Part shown: piece after piece, positions 48,091-60,123 of the stretch
Position numbering within the stretch: position 1 is the first letter of the stretch
How the letters are laid out: each line of letters starts with the position of its first letter
Assembly (NCBI GenBank): GCA_050084515.1
Contig: CM114273.1
Coordinates: 6,820,001-6,884,000, forward strand
Origin: Blasia pusilla
Lineage: Eukaryota > Marchantiophyta > Marchantiopsida > Blasiales
Direction: 5' to 3'
Length of the DNA stretch: 64,000 bases
Program-made: the position numbers and the translations under genes
Notes under the pieces: model-generated
What the model was told of the DNA's origin: nothing
Databases searched by the model: none
What the model saw: only the letters and a program-made list of their open reading frames with translations

Positions 48091-51000
48091 ATGATGTTCA
48101 ACCAGTCCTCCACTTTCGCTTCGACATTCTCTGCCTCATCGCCAGCTCAGGAGAAGGAAGAAGTTTATGAGAGGGATCCCATTGAGCTTCATATGGATGA
48201 TGTAAAGACGGACGTACCAGTCGGCTTTGAAGTTGAACCGATGGACTTAGTGCGGGCGACAACGCGAATACAGGCAGCATATAGAGGCTACGCCGTGCGC
48301 CGTTGTAAGCCTATGCTTGCCCTCCGCAAGATCGCAGATGTGCGCGTGAAGTTCCGCCGGTTGCAGGTGTTAGCATCTGATCCAGCGTACATGGAAAGCC
48401 TTTGTGTGGACTTCATGGAGAGTCGCAAGATGGCGGAGGGTATCATGGCTTTACTCCTCCAGCTTGACGCGATTCAGGTATGTTTGATCGTTTTTTGGCT
48501 CCACAGACCCTATAGTATGAGATTTTCGCTCTTGCCAGCCGATATTCTGTAGTAGGACCTCAATTTGCGCTATCGTTTGGTGCTCAAGAGTGTGATCACT
48601 CCTCGAGTCTTACTCAGACATCCCTATCGCCAGATGTTTAGTCTGCTGTGGAAGTTTCAACTTGTTTGTTTCTACGTGATGATTGGATGCAGGGCGTTCA
48701 TCCTGTAGTTCGTGAAATTCGCAAAAGCGCCACAAGGGAGGTGATTCAGTTTCAAGAAATTGTCGATGCCGTGATAGTTGCAGCAGCTGCAACCCGAAGA
48801 TCCGAATCCACCAATCCCATCCTAGGGACTGAGTCGATCAGCATTGAGCCTACTTTGGAACCCGTCAGATCAGTCGAGGGATCTCCCAGAGCTCCCGCTC
48901 TTAATGCCAGTCTCTCTAGAGTGTTCAGCCTAGATAACAACGTCTTCCCGGAGCAATCTTACATCGCCAAGACACCAAATGCTGATTCTGGAGGAGTCAA
49001 GGCTTTGAAGCGTAGCAGTTCCGTCGCTAGTATGAGACCAGAGGACTCCCCAATAGTCATTCCTGTCAGGATGTCGAGAAGCGCGAGTGGTCGAAGCCCA
49101 CTTCTTGGCAGAAGTATAAGCGAGGTTCAGAAAAAGTTGAGCAGTCAAAGTCCTCTGTTAGGTCGAAGCATAAGCGAGGTTCAAAGGAAGCCGCGCGTGG
49201 TGACCCTAGGTGACACTGAAGATGGTTCCACCCTGAAGGCTGTTCCTGTCATGAAAGCATGCGCCAGTGAGGCAGAAGCAATGGATCCAGAAGGTTCTGC
49301 TGCTCGCATTCAATCCAGATATCGCGGCTATCTTTCGCGTCGGTCGAAGCCTTTGAAGCATTTGCGCAACATTAGTGATGTGAAATTCAAAGTGAGAGAG
49401 CTCAACTCTCTACTTGCTGACTCCATTTGTGTTGAGAGGCTCCGTACAGATCGTATGGAACAACTCAAGTGGACCGAGGGAATCACAGCTTTATTGCTGA
49501 AGCTCGACAGTGTGCAGGTAGTCTACCTCTTTTAATTTCTAGATTTTCACATGGTTTTTTGTGTCTCCTGCGTACAGTCTCTGTTGCATGGGTGGAGCTT
49601 GCATTTGTAGGCGTGTAGCTTCTTCTGTGTTTTGGCTTGTCTGGATGGGGGTTATTGTTAAGAGATTATTGTTGACTTGGAGTCTGTATGTACCCAGGGA
49701 GTAGATCAAGTGGTACGCGACATACGAAAGAGTGTCACCCGTGAAGTCATACAGTTGCAGGAAAAAGTGGATGGTATAATCCATGAAGGAGATGGCACTC
49801 CTCTAAAGGACAAATGTACGCAGTTGGACATCAATGACAGTCAAGGGCGACCACATCTTGATGCTCCGGGTGAAGAATGCTCAGTACATTTGGTTTCTGA
49901 CAGGAGTCACAATAACGCTGCCAACTTCGAGGAGGAAGAAATCTCGACCTTGCGAGGTCTAACAGATTCCAAGGTTGTAGAGGATGCTGGTGGGGGAACT
50001 CTTGCTACCAATTTTGAAAAGGATAGAGAGATGGATAGAACAGCCACTCATGCCATGAATCTGTATGAATACCAAGAGCAGCCCGACAATGCTGTCTTTT
50101 CAGGGACTGATGATCTCCAGGTAAGAGATTTGGATATAAGCACCAAAAACATAATGTTTTCTTTCATTAGCTGAAGTTGTTCTAGGGGAAGGAATGAATG
50201 ATTGGGAATTTGGTCATGTGCAGCACCTTAATCCTGCTGTAGGCGTGATAAGCAATATGGGAGCATCACGTCTGTGAGTTCCCAGTCATCTGTTGGAGGA
50301 GACCTCAATGGCTTAGCACATGACTGGCTGGATATGCAGGGTACAGCTCAGCAAGATTGCCTGCTCTGGCATGATAAGTTTGTTGAGCCAAGAGATGGCA
50401 CAGGCACAATTTCAGGTCATAGACACCAGGCAGACTTTCAGCAGGGTGCCACTCAGAGTTCTGCAAGGGATTGTGATGCTTCATCTCCAAGCTCAAAAGA
50501 ACAACATAAAACTGATCAGATTTCTCCCAGTCGGCAAGGTGATTTGGAACTTTCAGAATCAAGTCAGAGAGTTGTCAGCGATGAGCAGGATTTTGAAAGC
50601 CTCAGCTTTGCAGACAGATCTGGAAAGGATACATGTTCCACTACTACAGATGATTCAATCCAGCAAGTTGAAACCTCGAGGAAACAGTATGACCCAATTT
50701 CAAGATCACCCCCTACTCCAACTTATCCAACGGCTGTGAACAACTCTGAAAACCCAGGTTATTTGGAAAACAGAGAAGAACACCTATTACCCCCCCAACA
50801 AAATGCCCAAAGCCTGCATTTTATGTGCTCTATCAGTCACGAGGATACAAGAATGAATCAGGGGATTTTTGGCACCCTTTCCAAATCCATTGCAGCTGGC
50901 ATGAAATCATGTGGAGATGCTTCCGAGGTTGAAGCCGACAAAGGAGCATCTGAAGTCCTTTCTACAAGATTTGAGATCACTTCGCCAGCCAGATATGTGA

Positions 51001-51392
51001 CAACCAGGGCAAGTGATTTAGGAGGGCATGAAGATCCCTCAATCGACCAGGAATGCCTGCGTCACACCACAACAGAGGTGTTCACCAAGGTGCAAGCCCC
51101 GCAAAGAGAACCCTCTGGACTCGTGGCTGCTGCAGAGAAATCTCTCACAGATTGCAGTGTAGTGAAGAAAACAGAGGATCTTGATATAAGTTTAGTGGGT
51201 CATCTAACAGATGAGAATTTTAAATTGAAGAACCTCCTCGAAGAGGTTCTTCAGTATGCAGAGCTTCAAGCATCTAAGCTGATTTCTCTTAAGGAGAGGT
51301 TTGACGAGCTTGAAGGTGAAGCATCACAGAGCAGGGAAAGAGAGGATGCCGGTGCTTGGAAAAGACCCAAAGGCAACAGATGGAGAAGGTAA
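48091..51392 (+). CDS. BAG-family co-chaperone regulator with two IQ-BAG modules
   Basis: BAG domains bind the ATPase domain of HSP70 as nucleotide-exchange factors; plant BAG5-8 type proteins add a calmodulin-binding IQ motif just before the BAG domain. Exons: 48091-48477, 48693-49517, 49698-50120, 50286-51392 (all phase 0), about 913 residues. Module 1: IQ motif RIQAAYRGYAVRR (about residue 60) and BAG helices KIADVRVKFRR ... LLLQLDAIQ|GVHPVVREIRKSATREVIQ. Module 2: RIQSRYRGYLSRR (about residue 335) and LLLKLDSVQ|GVDQVVRDIRKSVTREVIQLQ. Both modules are split by an intron at the same codon. Between them SPLLGRSISEVQ occurs twice, 18 residues apart (from residue 264). The C-terminal half is acidic/Ser-rich and likely disordered, ending in a coiled coil (about 847-897) and basic WKRPKGNRWRR. 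Acceptor 50253 is an alternative to 50286. The stop overlaps a possible donor (AGAAG|GTAACC), so a further exon cannot be excluded. Confidence 0.88.
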
Positions 51393-52540
51393 CCTGGAGC
51401 CATAACACAGGACCTACTCACTGAGAAGAGTAACTCCTTAGTGCCACATTTATACTAGAGCGCTCTGTCCATAGAGATTGGCAGTGGCTACTGACAAACG
51501 GCTTGTTTGCAGGGATAGTAAGACTCCCTTATCAGTCCTGTAAAGATTTCTCATGACATTAGTTCAAGTTCACTCTGGATCTCCCTTTATTTGACAGAAA
51601 ACTGACTGTACTTGCCTAGCCAGTGTAGGAAATCGTGCAGTGTACAGGAATTGGGTAGTCCTCAAAGTTAGTTATGTTCAAGTCTGAGTTGATCTTGGAT
51701 GAGATTGCAAGTGACTACTGTGGACAATTTTTTAGTCATGCCCTAAGGTGTATTTAGTTATCGCATTTAGTTATGAAAAGATGCAAGTACTTGGTTTCTT
51801 GTTCCCACTCCGAAGTGAGCTGTATGGTGATGGGATCTAGTTTCATTTTTTCTCCTAAGTAAGTTATCTTCCCTGATACCCTAGAAACCCTAAATGTCTG
51901 CCAAAGCTTTATTTGTCAATCTGTGAATCTTGTCACATTCTCAGATAGCTCTCCTGAACACTTTTATTTGTGAACAGAAACACCTGTTACTCCTTGATTT
52001 ACATCGAGGTTCTCTTCAAGCCCCAAAACTTGGATGAAGATACCCTCTGAGAAAAGTAGTTTGGACATTCTAGTACTAGTGAGAGCACCGGTGCGATGTA
52101 CAAGCATAGATGAACAGTGATCATACTGGGACCTTAGCTTCTCACCTCCTCTCACACATCTGTAGTTCTCTCCTCGTGGGGAATGTTACTCGCTTCTACG
52201 GAGAGGATCCACTACAACCAAGAATCTACTCCTGAGAAATGTCACACTTCTATGAAGGATCCACTACTGCCAAGAAAGCAGAAACACACCTTCTCTTTTA
52301 GAGGTACCTTCAAAACAGTTCTTACTGTCATTTGTTATTTTTCTCCTACTCATAGTAACCCCCTATGGATGTGCTACACTCCAGTTAGGGTTTATGTAAT
52401 GGCTCTTTTATTTTTAGACTGTCTCTTTGCATTATATCCGATGGGAATTCCCCGCCCCCACTAGTGAGATTGGGACAAACCTAATGGGACATTGTAGCGT
52501 TCAGGACATGGCCTAGAAGCTTGGTTATGTTCTAGTAGGT
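51393..52540. other. BAG 3' flank, no gene seen
   Basis: Moderate GC, probably 3' UTR at first. No supported frame. A duplicated GGATCCACTAC-type stretch lies at 52204-52275 (GAGAGGATCCACTACAACCAAGAA against GAAGGATCCACTACTGCCAAGAA). Confidence 0.45.
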
Positions 52541-52554
52541 AAACTCAAATGAGG

Positions 52555-52966
52555 CCCGTAGAGGGTTATTGGAGGTTCAGTTTAGCATTGTACAGCAAAC
52601 TGGTGGCCGTTCCATCCCTACGGCACTTGAAAGGATTGCCGTAGCCCGCAATGGTATGGTGAAGCTGACATTGAGGCTGGGGTGCGAAGACGATTCAGGT
52701 GAGTGGATGAATCTCGAAATCAATTGAGGGTTGCCCGATCCATTCCTTAAGGGCTTTAGTTCCGTGCACACTTGGCAGTACATTTTCATGACGGGAATCT
52801 TTCTGGGCTAAATGCCCACAACACGGGGCCTGAAGCTGAAGAACATGACAAGCTGAAATACAGAGCAGCAGATGTACTTGTGTCCCGAGAGATTCACTTG
52901 CTTTGTGTTGGAGCTCCCCCACAAACTCATCCCATTTTGAGGTCAAAGTATACTTCGAGCTGTTAG
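52555..52966 (+). CDS. Unassigned two-exon coding-like stretch
   Basis: A frame ending at a perfect donor (GATTCAG|GTGAGT at 52698/52699) reads LLEVQFSIVQQTGGRSIPTA followed by LERIAVARNGMVKLTLRLGC. An acceptor TTGGCAG at 52778 is 80 bp downstream, and the phase-1 join continues HFHDGNLSGLNAHNTGPEAE to a TGA-free end at the stop 52964-52966. Open frame, consensus donor, matching phase and protein-like composition suggest real exons. No start codon is visible upstream (a stop lies at 52536-52538), so an earlier exon is needed. An acceptor at 52554 (CCGTAG|A) would be in phase with the possible donor at the end of the BAG gene, so these may be its final exons. I do not recognise the protein family. 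Confidence 0.35.
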
Positions 52967-55284
52967 CGTCTTGTAGGTGAATTCTTTGCCGGACAAGATA
53001 GACCCCACTGCGTTCAAGTAGCTGTTAATCGACTAAGATCTGGCTCACATGGCTGCCAAGTGAGAGGCTGCCATATGAGCGTTGCACCCCCTACAAGCTG
53101 CACCTTTTCACTCCACTCAAGCGTCACTTGGATCAATAGTAGTGGATCCAATGGTAAGTAACATGTAAGCACAATGTCCTTGCACCTTTCTCTTCTGCAG
53201 AGCGGACGTCGGTTCTCGTCCTTACTTGCACTGATGACCTCGTCCATTGCCGTCACAAACCCGTGCACCACGTTACAACTTCAGCTAAAACTGACACGCA
53301 CCGGCGTTGAATTGCACGGGGAGACCGTCGAGCACTTCTTCTAGTCGCCGTGAGAGAACTAACGTCGCCTCGGTACTCGAGATTTAGGGCATGGAGGAAA
53401 GCGACCTCACACCATGGTCTCTGTGGCTCGGCTCTGGACCCGCGAACGACATCCATCGTAAATAACGTGCATACCTGGTTGCAACCTGCTGTTTCCAAGG
53501 AAGGGACAAGACGCGAGACACGCGATGCTCTCTGCGTAGCTCCTGCTTTCTCAATGTATATCAAGGAGACAGCATCCCTCGACTGGCGTGAAGCATGCGG
53601 CCACCTAAGTTCTCTCCGGGCTCACGACCAAAGGTGAAACTTTGCGGTAACCCTGACTTACACGTGGCTTGCAGCAACGTTGCTTTCCGAAGAGCAGTTT
53701 TCGATTACTACACAGCGAATGGCAAAATGGCAAAACTCTGGTCTGTCTACACTCCCTGCACGATGGTCATTCAAGTGCTCAGCTACGGCAATCAGATGGT
53801 ATCCTCTCCTCCACCCACAATACTCCCTGCACGATTAGAATTATTCTTGTACATTTTAGTTCAACCTTGTTTACCTCATGAAAAGGTCGGATGGAAGTAC
53901 AGCCATCATGTTGAATTGGGGAATAGGCTATACCTCTCCTATAGAACTATGGTAAGTGCCTGGTCCGAAGACCATAGTTTGCTATGGACCAGACAGTCTT
54001 GAGGACACAGTGAAAATTTGATTGATTTCCCATTGACCACGAACGTGTCCCCAAATCGATGACAACCAGGTCTGTTGCAACAATGCCAATGAGACCTGGA
54101 CCTAAACCCTCTCACCTACACTGAGGGGAAACCGAGAGACATTAGAAAACATTGGTACACCCTTTCTAGCCGTTCTCTTTCCTGTTCCACCTCTCCCTTT
54201 TCCTCACTACTCTGCCATCGTGCCTGCCTTGTCTTGTCCTTTCTCTTGTCTTCATTGCTTTCTGTCCCTCTTCACCCCTACACCCATCTTCATCTCAACC
54301 ACCAGCCAACCAGGGTGGGGGGGTGCACGCCTAATTCATAACACTAAAAGCAAAAGCCTCTGCAGATATTGTAAAGCTGGTTACACCATAGTCATTCATA
54401 AAATTCGATTAGGCTAGACTGAATAAATTATGTCCCAATCACTGGAGGACAATGCTACATCATCATAGAGAACGATGATGGCGGTGTTTCCATCCATCAT
54501 TGGGTGAAGTAGGCCAAATCTCGGATGAAAAAGGTCCAAGACACATTGAGAGGAACAAGGGATTTCTCTTCTTACTCCAAAAAAATTCTGTGGGGTTGAG
54601 AAGAGAAATCCTACATGGACATTGTAACCAAAAGAGTGGGACAATCATTGAGGAAGTAACAAAAGAAATACCACCACCATCATCTACTAATTCCGTATTG
54701 TGGACTAGAGACTACCAATGGCCAAGAACTATTTGTGGCAAAGTCCTTTCTCGGGAGCTCCTTCAAATTCATGACCCGTGAGTTAACTCAAGCACCTGAT
54801 CAAAATCCTGCACGTCTGTGATGATGGAGAGGAAGCCATCTCGTCAGTTTTGGTGGCGCCAATGCAGCAAAGTAAACAATTTGGAAAAGCTTCTTTTCCA
54901 ACACGTGGACCCTCTCCACTCGCTCTCTATGGAAAGCTCTCCCATAAGACTAAAGGGCCTGCCCGCCTTCTCCTAAGAGATACTGTCTTCGTATCTTTCT
55001 CCCTCACCTATCCGAATCCCTGCCTAAGACATGGGCATCGCGGTAGAATGTGACTTTCCCTGCCAAATGGGTCTATGTCCTCATTCACTCCCTCTTTTCA
55101 TACATTTGACATAGAGACTTCAAGAAAGGCTACCATGGCCAAGACCTAATGAGGAGAACATCTGCGTCTTATGGCAATGGGTCACTGGATTGGGTTGGGC
55201 GATAGATATAGTAAAAATTTATTTATTTTGTGAAATAAAGGCGGGTTATATTTGAAGTCCAAGATCAAAGGAAAATTTATTGTA
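52967..55284. other. Intergenic DNA with short unassigned frames
   Basis: GC-richer patch 53010-53640 with short frames on both strands (minus 53253-53564, minus 53014-53271, plus 53350-53637); they look protein-like in places but match nothing I know and have no consistent splice model. At 53945-53992 three short inverted repeats interlock (AACTATGGT with ACCATAGTT; CTGGTCC with GGACCAG). From 54000 no gene is seen. Confidence 0.4.
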
Positions 55285-55531
55285 CAAAATGAAACAAAAT
55301 TATAATTTAGATGCGATATTCTAAAAAGTTGGTTAGGTGAACGGGCTCGACTTCATGTGGTCGTGGATTTGAGGCCAGCCGCAAGTGGAAATGGCATCTA
55401 GTACGTACGGAATGGTTTCCATGAAATTTTGCAAAACAATTCCGCAATTTCGTAAATTTCCGGACTTCTCGAGACAAATGCAAACATCCAAACAACAATG
55501 AATATCTAAATTATAATTTTGTTTCATTTTG
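55285..55531. repeat. 247-bp MITE-like element with perfect 28-bp terminal inverted repeats
   Basis: Bases 55285-55312 (CAAAATGAAACAAAATTATA...) are the exact inverse complement of 55504-55531. The 191-bp interior is unrelated to the arms and has no gene. No target duplication is obvious: the left flank ends TTGTA, the right begins ATATC. Confidence 0.88.
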
Positions 55532-57116
55532 ATATCGCTCTCCTAAGGCGAGCGTTATAGCCACCAAGTTCATACTTGCTGAAGAGTGCGTTTTCTAGAG
55601 GCCACATGTAGAGTTTCCCCTCCACACACCGCCTCCTCTCTCAAGTGATGGTCCCATCTTTAAAAGGTGGCTTGGATTCGTCCATGAAAGAAAAAGAAAA
55701 AAAAGGTCATGAATGAACTCATTGGAACTACACACGAAAGAAAGGGGAACCGAAAAAATTGAGAACGTGAAGGTCACACCCAACCTCGGACCTTGGTGAA
55801 AATATATACTATCATTGCTATTTATTGTCAATTGGAGAAGGGGAGTTTGTTGGAGAGGTGTTGGATTAGGATCGTGGCTCTAGAAACTAAGCCATCTAAC
55901 TAATAAAGCAGCAGTAGAAACAAAATAGTGATTTTCCATTTTGGTTTTGGTTTTTGCATTATGCAAATTTAGTCTCCTATTTTCCTATTTTATGCACAAA
56001 TATGCGATTAATCTGATGAAATGACTAGACTTCGTTTAGGTGTGAAAGACGTTCAACGATTTCTTAGGATTCTTTTTTCTTAAGATAAGCGATAAATCAC
56101 ACCCTTGACCTCAACACAATCGTACACACTCCTATCCCTAGAGATTATGCATGTGCAGCGCGCCGTGCCATGACAAGCATTTAAGGATTCAAGTTTTATT
56201 CAATGAAGATTATATCATTTGTTTTGCATCTCGAAGGGGTTGTCTACTATGTTGTGTCATTTGCCAATTTTCCTCGAGTCCTTGATTTTCCCGCTTTACT
56301 TCGTTTGTGAACTAGTGATCGATGAAATGGACCTGAGGGAATTTTAATTACATGCGTTTTCTTCGTGCCTCCAGTTGTGGCTTATTGCTTCGAGTAATTA
56401 CAAATCCCACATGGGATTTATGGTCGCAGTTTCGCAAGTACTGACAAGTTTTTAGATGCACTTTTCAAGTTTTCAATCATTTCGTAAATGAGAGAATTTT
56501 GAAAAATAATTATTGGATGAAATTATGTTTTCTATTCATTTAATACATAAATAGTAAATTTAAATGAGGAAAATGCATAAATTCCCTCCATGAAAACACG
56601 ACGAGTCTAGAATTATTGCTGAGGCCGTGTTTATGGTCATCGAAGCACAACGTTCATCCATCTTTAATGTTTAATTTGTGGTCCCCATGAAGTGTGTGGG
56701 AAGTGATGAATCTTCCTACTCGTTTGAATTCTTCGTCAAGCTATGTCGCAATGATGAAATTGTAGTAGTAAATAAGTAGTCTACTAATGTACTAACTTCA
56801 TGCCATGAAGACGAAGTGACGAACGAAAGAAACCCATTTCTCCTCCCATACGCCGTTTGCCGTAAGGAAAGGACAGGAAAACTGCAACTTTCTTTGAAAA
56901 GGCGTTCTGTGGGTGGCCACCTCTCACCTTTTCCCCCGCAATGATTGAGGGTAACAGGGCGTGTCACCGACGGGAAAATCCATAGGTCTCAAACGTCCTT
57001 ACCGGACGCCAACTTTCCTCCCTGCTGAGGCACGGGGCACCTCGACGGTGACCGGTCCACGGGAACGGTTCTACCCGTAAACCGACCCACGGCAAAGGAC
57101 GGGAAAGCCGTTCGAA
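55532..57116. other. Intergenic DNA; CpG-rich patch at the end
   Basis: Mostly AT-rich without genes. From about 56940 to 57120 a CpG-rich patch with ACCGG, CCCGTAAACCG and GACGGGAAA motifs leads into the tandem array that follows. Confidence 0.45.
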
Positions 57117-57940
57117 TGACTCGTCGAGACCTGGCTTCAGGTGGGAGCGGGGAAATCACATTGAGAAGAAGACTAGAGGTGGCAAATATTTTTCAAGTGT
57201 GGTCCATGGATGGAGAGACCTCTTAAAGCCTTTCACACAATGTTTTGAGACCAACTAAAACAACGACTAGTAAATATTTTTCAAGTGTGGTCCATGGATG
57301 GAGAGACCTTTTAAGGACTTTCACCCTATGTTTTGAGGCCAAGTAGAACAACGACTAGTAAATATTTTTCAAGTTTGGTCCATGGATGGAGAGACCTCTA
57401 AAGCCCCTCACCCAATGTTTTGAGGCCAAGTAGAACAACGACTAGTAAATATTTTTCAAGTGTGGTCCATGGATGGAGAGACTTTTAAAGCCTTTCACCC
57501 ACCCAATGTTTTGAGGCTAAGTAGAACAACGACTCCTTGGAATCTGGTCTCTAGTCTGGGTGAAGAAGTCACACTTAGGGGAAGAAGACGGAAGGTAGTG
57601 GAATTCTTTTGGAGTATGGTCTATGGACGGGGACTTCTAAGCTTCACACTCAATGGTTGAGGGTGAGTAGAACTATAACGACTCGTTGAAATCTAGTCCA
57701 AGGTAGGAGAGGGACGACCACAATCAATCATACGAGATGGTGGTGGAAGTTGTTGGAATACGGTCTAAGTATGGAGGCATCCAAGCTTTTAATGCAATGG
57801 TGGAGGATGCGTACAACAATGACTCTTTGAAATCTTTAGTAAGTGGATCAATGAGAGAAGAAGGCCTCTTTTTTTTTTTTGAATATTGGCCACAAACGGA
57901 GGCTTCCATGGCTTTGTGGATGAACGAGTGAGGGTTGAGT
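57117..57940. repeat. Two-level tandem array: long A+B units flanking 88-bp A-only units
   Basis: The short A unit (AAATATTTTTCAAGTGTGG, TCCATGGATGGAGAGACC ... AATGTTTTGAGGC, GTAGAACAACGACT) starts at 57184, 57272, 57360 and 57447, with period 87-88 bp. A longer unit adds a B part (GACTCNTTGAAATCTGGTCT ... GAAGAAGACNGGAGGTGG) before A; copies begin at about 57118, 57531, 57680 and 57821 with period about 140-150 bp and more divergence. The middle copies lack B and are joined at GACTAG, which also occurs at the B/A boundary of the first copy (57171-57176). Confidence 0.85.
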
Positions 57941-59504
57941 GACTTCTTTCAAATTCTTCTGATTATGTGGGAAGATGTATGCAACCTTCCTCTCATGTTT
58001 TTCAAACTTGCGTTATCAACCAAGGTGTCTATGGTCACCAGGTTGCCACATGAACTATTTAATCAACACGTTTCTCTTTTTTAAGGGTATGTGGAGAACA
58101 ACGTTTCAACCTAAGAAAAAGAGAGTGGCAATTACTATTTTAACTAGACCTGTCTCGTTGGTATACGGCATAAATTCTCATGAATCAAAGGACCCACTGA
58201 AAAGTTAATGAAAGATTTTTTCAACCTTAGCTTTAGCGTGTATAATAGATGCCAAAACGTTCGTAGGTCCTAGGACGTTGAAATTTCTAACTTTATAAGA
58301 ACATTCGAGAGCATCAACAAGGGAATATGCTTCGAGGTGCCCACCCCAATAAGAGGAGAAAATGAAAGGAATTCTTTATATTATATTTAAAGTAATTTTC
58401 CACAATTATTATGAAGAGGAATTAGTTTTAATACTTAAAATTAATAATAACTTTTTATTTCGTTCATAATTCGCGTTCATGAAAAAAATACCCATCATCC
58501 TTCACTTACTCAAACAATCTAAAATCAGCGACTTTGTTCTTTTCACTTCATATTTTATGTTTTTTCCTAAAATAAAACTTCCATGAACATCATTTTCAAT
58601 ATTTTTGGATATTAAAAACACGATGGTTCTTAATATATGTTTTTAAAAGAAGAAACCATATCTTATTTTCTGACACCTCCAATATTTGATACATTTCATT
58701 GAAGAAAATAATAATAACTTTGAGAAGATGGTGTAATCATGCAATCTAATGCAACGGAAAATAATTCATATAAGAACAACTGAATTCAAACTTTTTACTA
58801 AAATGAAAGAGGCATTACTCGTTGCCATTATTAGTGATTACACCCATCGTATAGATCTATAGAGAGACTCTATGGTTTCTTTTTTTTATGAATATCCTTT
58901 GATCACTAAAGGCCATCATCTCAAATTTTCACAACTCCAATATTTTATACTTGCGTCAACGAGAGTAATACGAACTTTATTTGGACCTTGGGTGCAATGA
59001 AGTGCAATAGGAATTAGTTGAATCTGAAATTAGGACTTAAGTGAAAATAACCTAACTCTATGTTGGATACTATTGAGTGTTTAGTATTTACATCCTCCAA
59101 TTCTATGAGTGCTCCATTCTTGCCTAGCCACATATTTCTTCATGACTTGTCTCAATTCTTGTCTATAGGACATCCCATATTTGACCTTTTTTTAAAAATC
59201 AAATTAGAAATGATTTACTCACACAAGAAGGCACCTTTCTCAAATAATATATTATATTCATGAAGGAAGAAGGGTTACTATTGTCTTGACACCTCGAATG
59301 TTAGGTGTCATTTTTTCCTTCCTCTTAAGGAAAGAAAAAATAAGGTGAATCAACAAGTTACATGTTATCCACCCCACCTCCAATAAGAGGTTTTTATCAT
59401 CTAGAAATTTAACATCCGCATGCTAACTAGTACATATTTATGTCTTGTTTCTACACAATATGATTTTATTTTGTTGAATTTTATAATGTAGGGATTTTCA
59501 CCTA

Positions 59505-59533
59505 CAAATATTGAGTCAAAGACTCAATATTTG
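59505..59533. repeat. Perfect 13-bp inverted repeat with AAA loop
   Basis: CAAATATTGAGTC at 59505-59517 pairs exactly with 59521-59533. Confidence 0.85.
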
Positions 59534-60080
59534 AGTAAAAATATTTTAAGATATCTATTGAAGAGAAGCTCTTTATATAATGTAAGAATCTTCTATAAGG
59601 TGAATGGAAAGGAGTAATATCTTAGTTATTTGATTTCTTTTCATGAAAATGAAGTGATGGTAAAATCTGTTTTCTAATCAAATGAGGAGGATTCACCTAA
59701 TATGGGAAAATATCTAAAAGACTTTGTGTTTTAAAAGACACGGAATTTTATTATAATATTTAAAATTATCTTAGAATAAAGAGATACACACTTTTTAAAA
59801 AATAAGTATAAAAAACTATATATGTGTATGATGGGATGCATATGCATTGCATCTCATGCATCTCCTCATTCGCATCAATAAAAGTAGGAGAAAAAAATCA
59901 AGATTCAAAGCACTAGACCAAAAAAATTTATTTTGAATGTTATAGGTACCTAGCCTTTTGTTACATGGAAAGCATTATAGGAAGAAAATACATGGGGATG
60001 CCATGCGTAAATGAAAATGTATATGCACCATTTCCTTAAGGATGTATATAATTCTAAGGCTAACAAAATAACTTGGAGAA

Positions 60081-60123
60081 AAGGCCATTGTCATGATAAT
60101 TCATATATCATGACCTAGGCCTT
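60081..60123. repeat. Interrupted hairpin
   Basis: AAGGCC (60081-60086) pairs with GGCCTT (60118-60123), and GTCATGATA (60090-60098) with TATCATGAC (60106-60114). A further near-palindrome lies at about 60185-60211 (TAAGTTAGGAGAAA against TTTCTCTAACTTA). Confidence 0.75.

Noticed and set aside
53945-53992. Interlocking short inverted repeats that could form a pseudoknot
   Set aside because: Arms of 7-9 bp in non-coding DNA with no conserved context; too weak to claim an RNA structure.
57184-57535. CRISPR-like regular repeats
   Set aside because: Repeats are about 88 bp head to tail without unique spacers, in a plant nuclear context; it is an ordinary tandem array.
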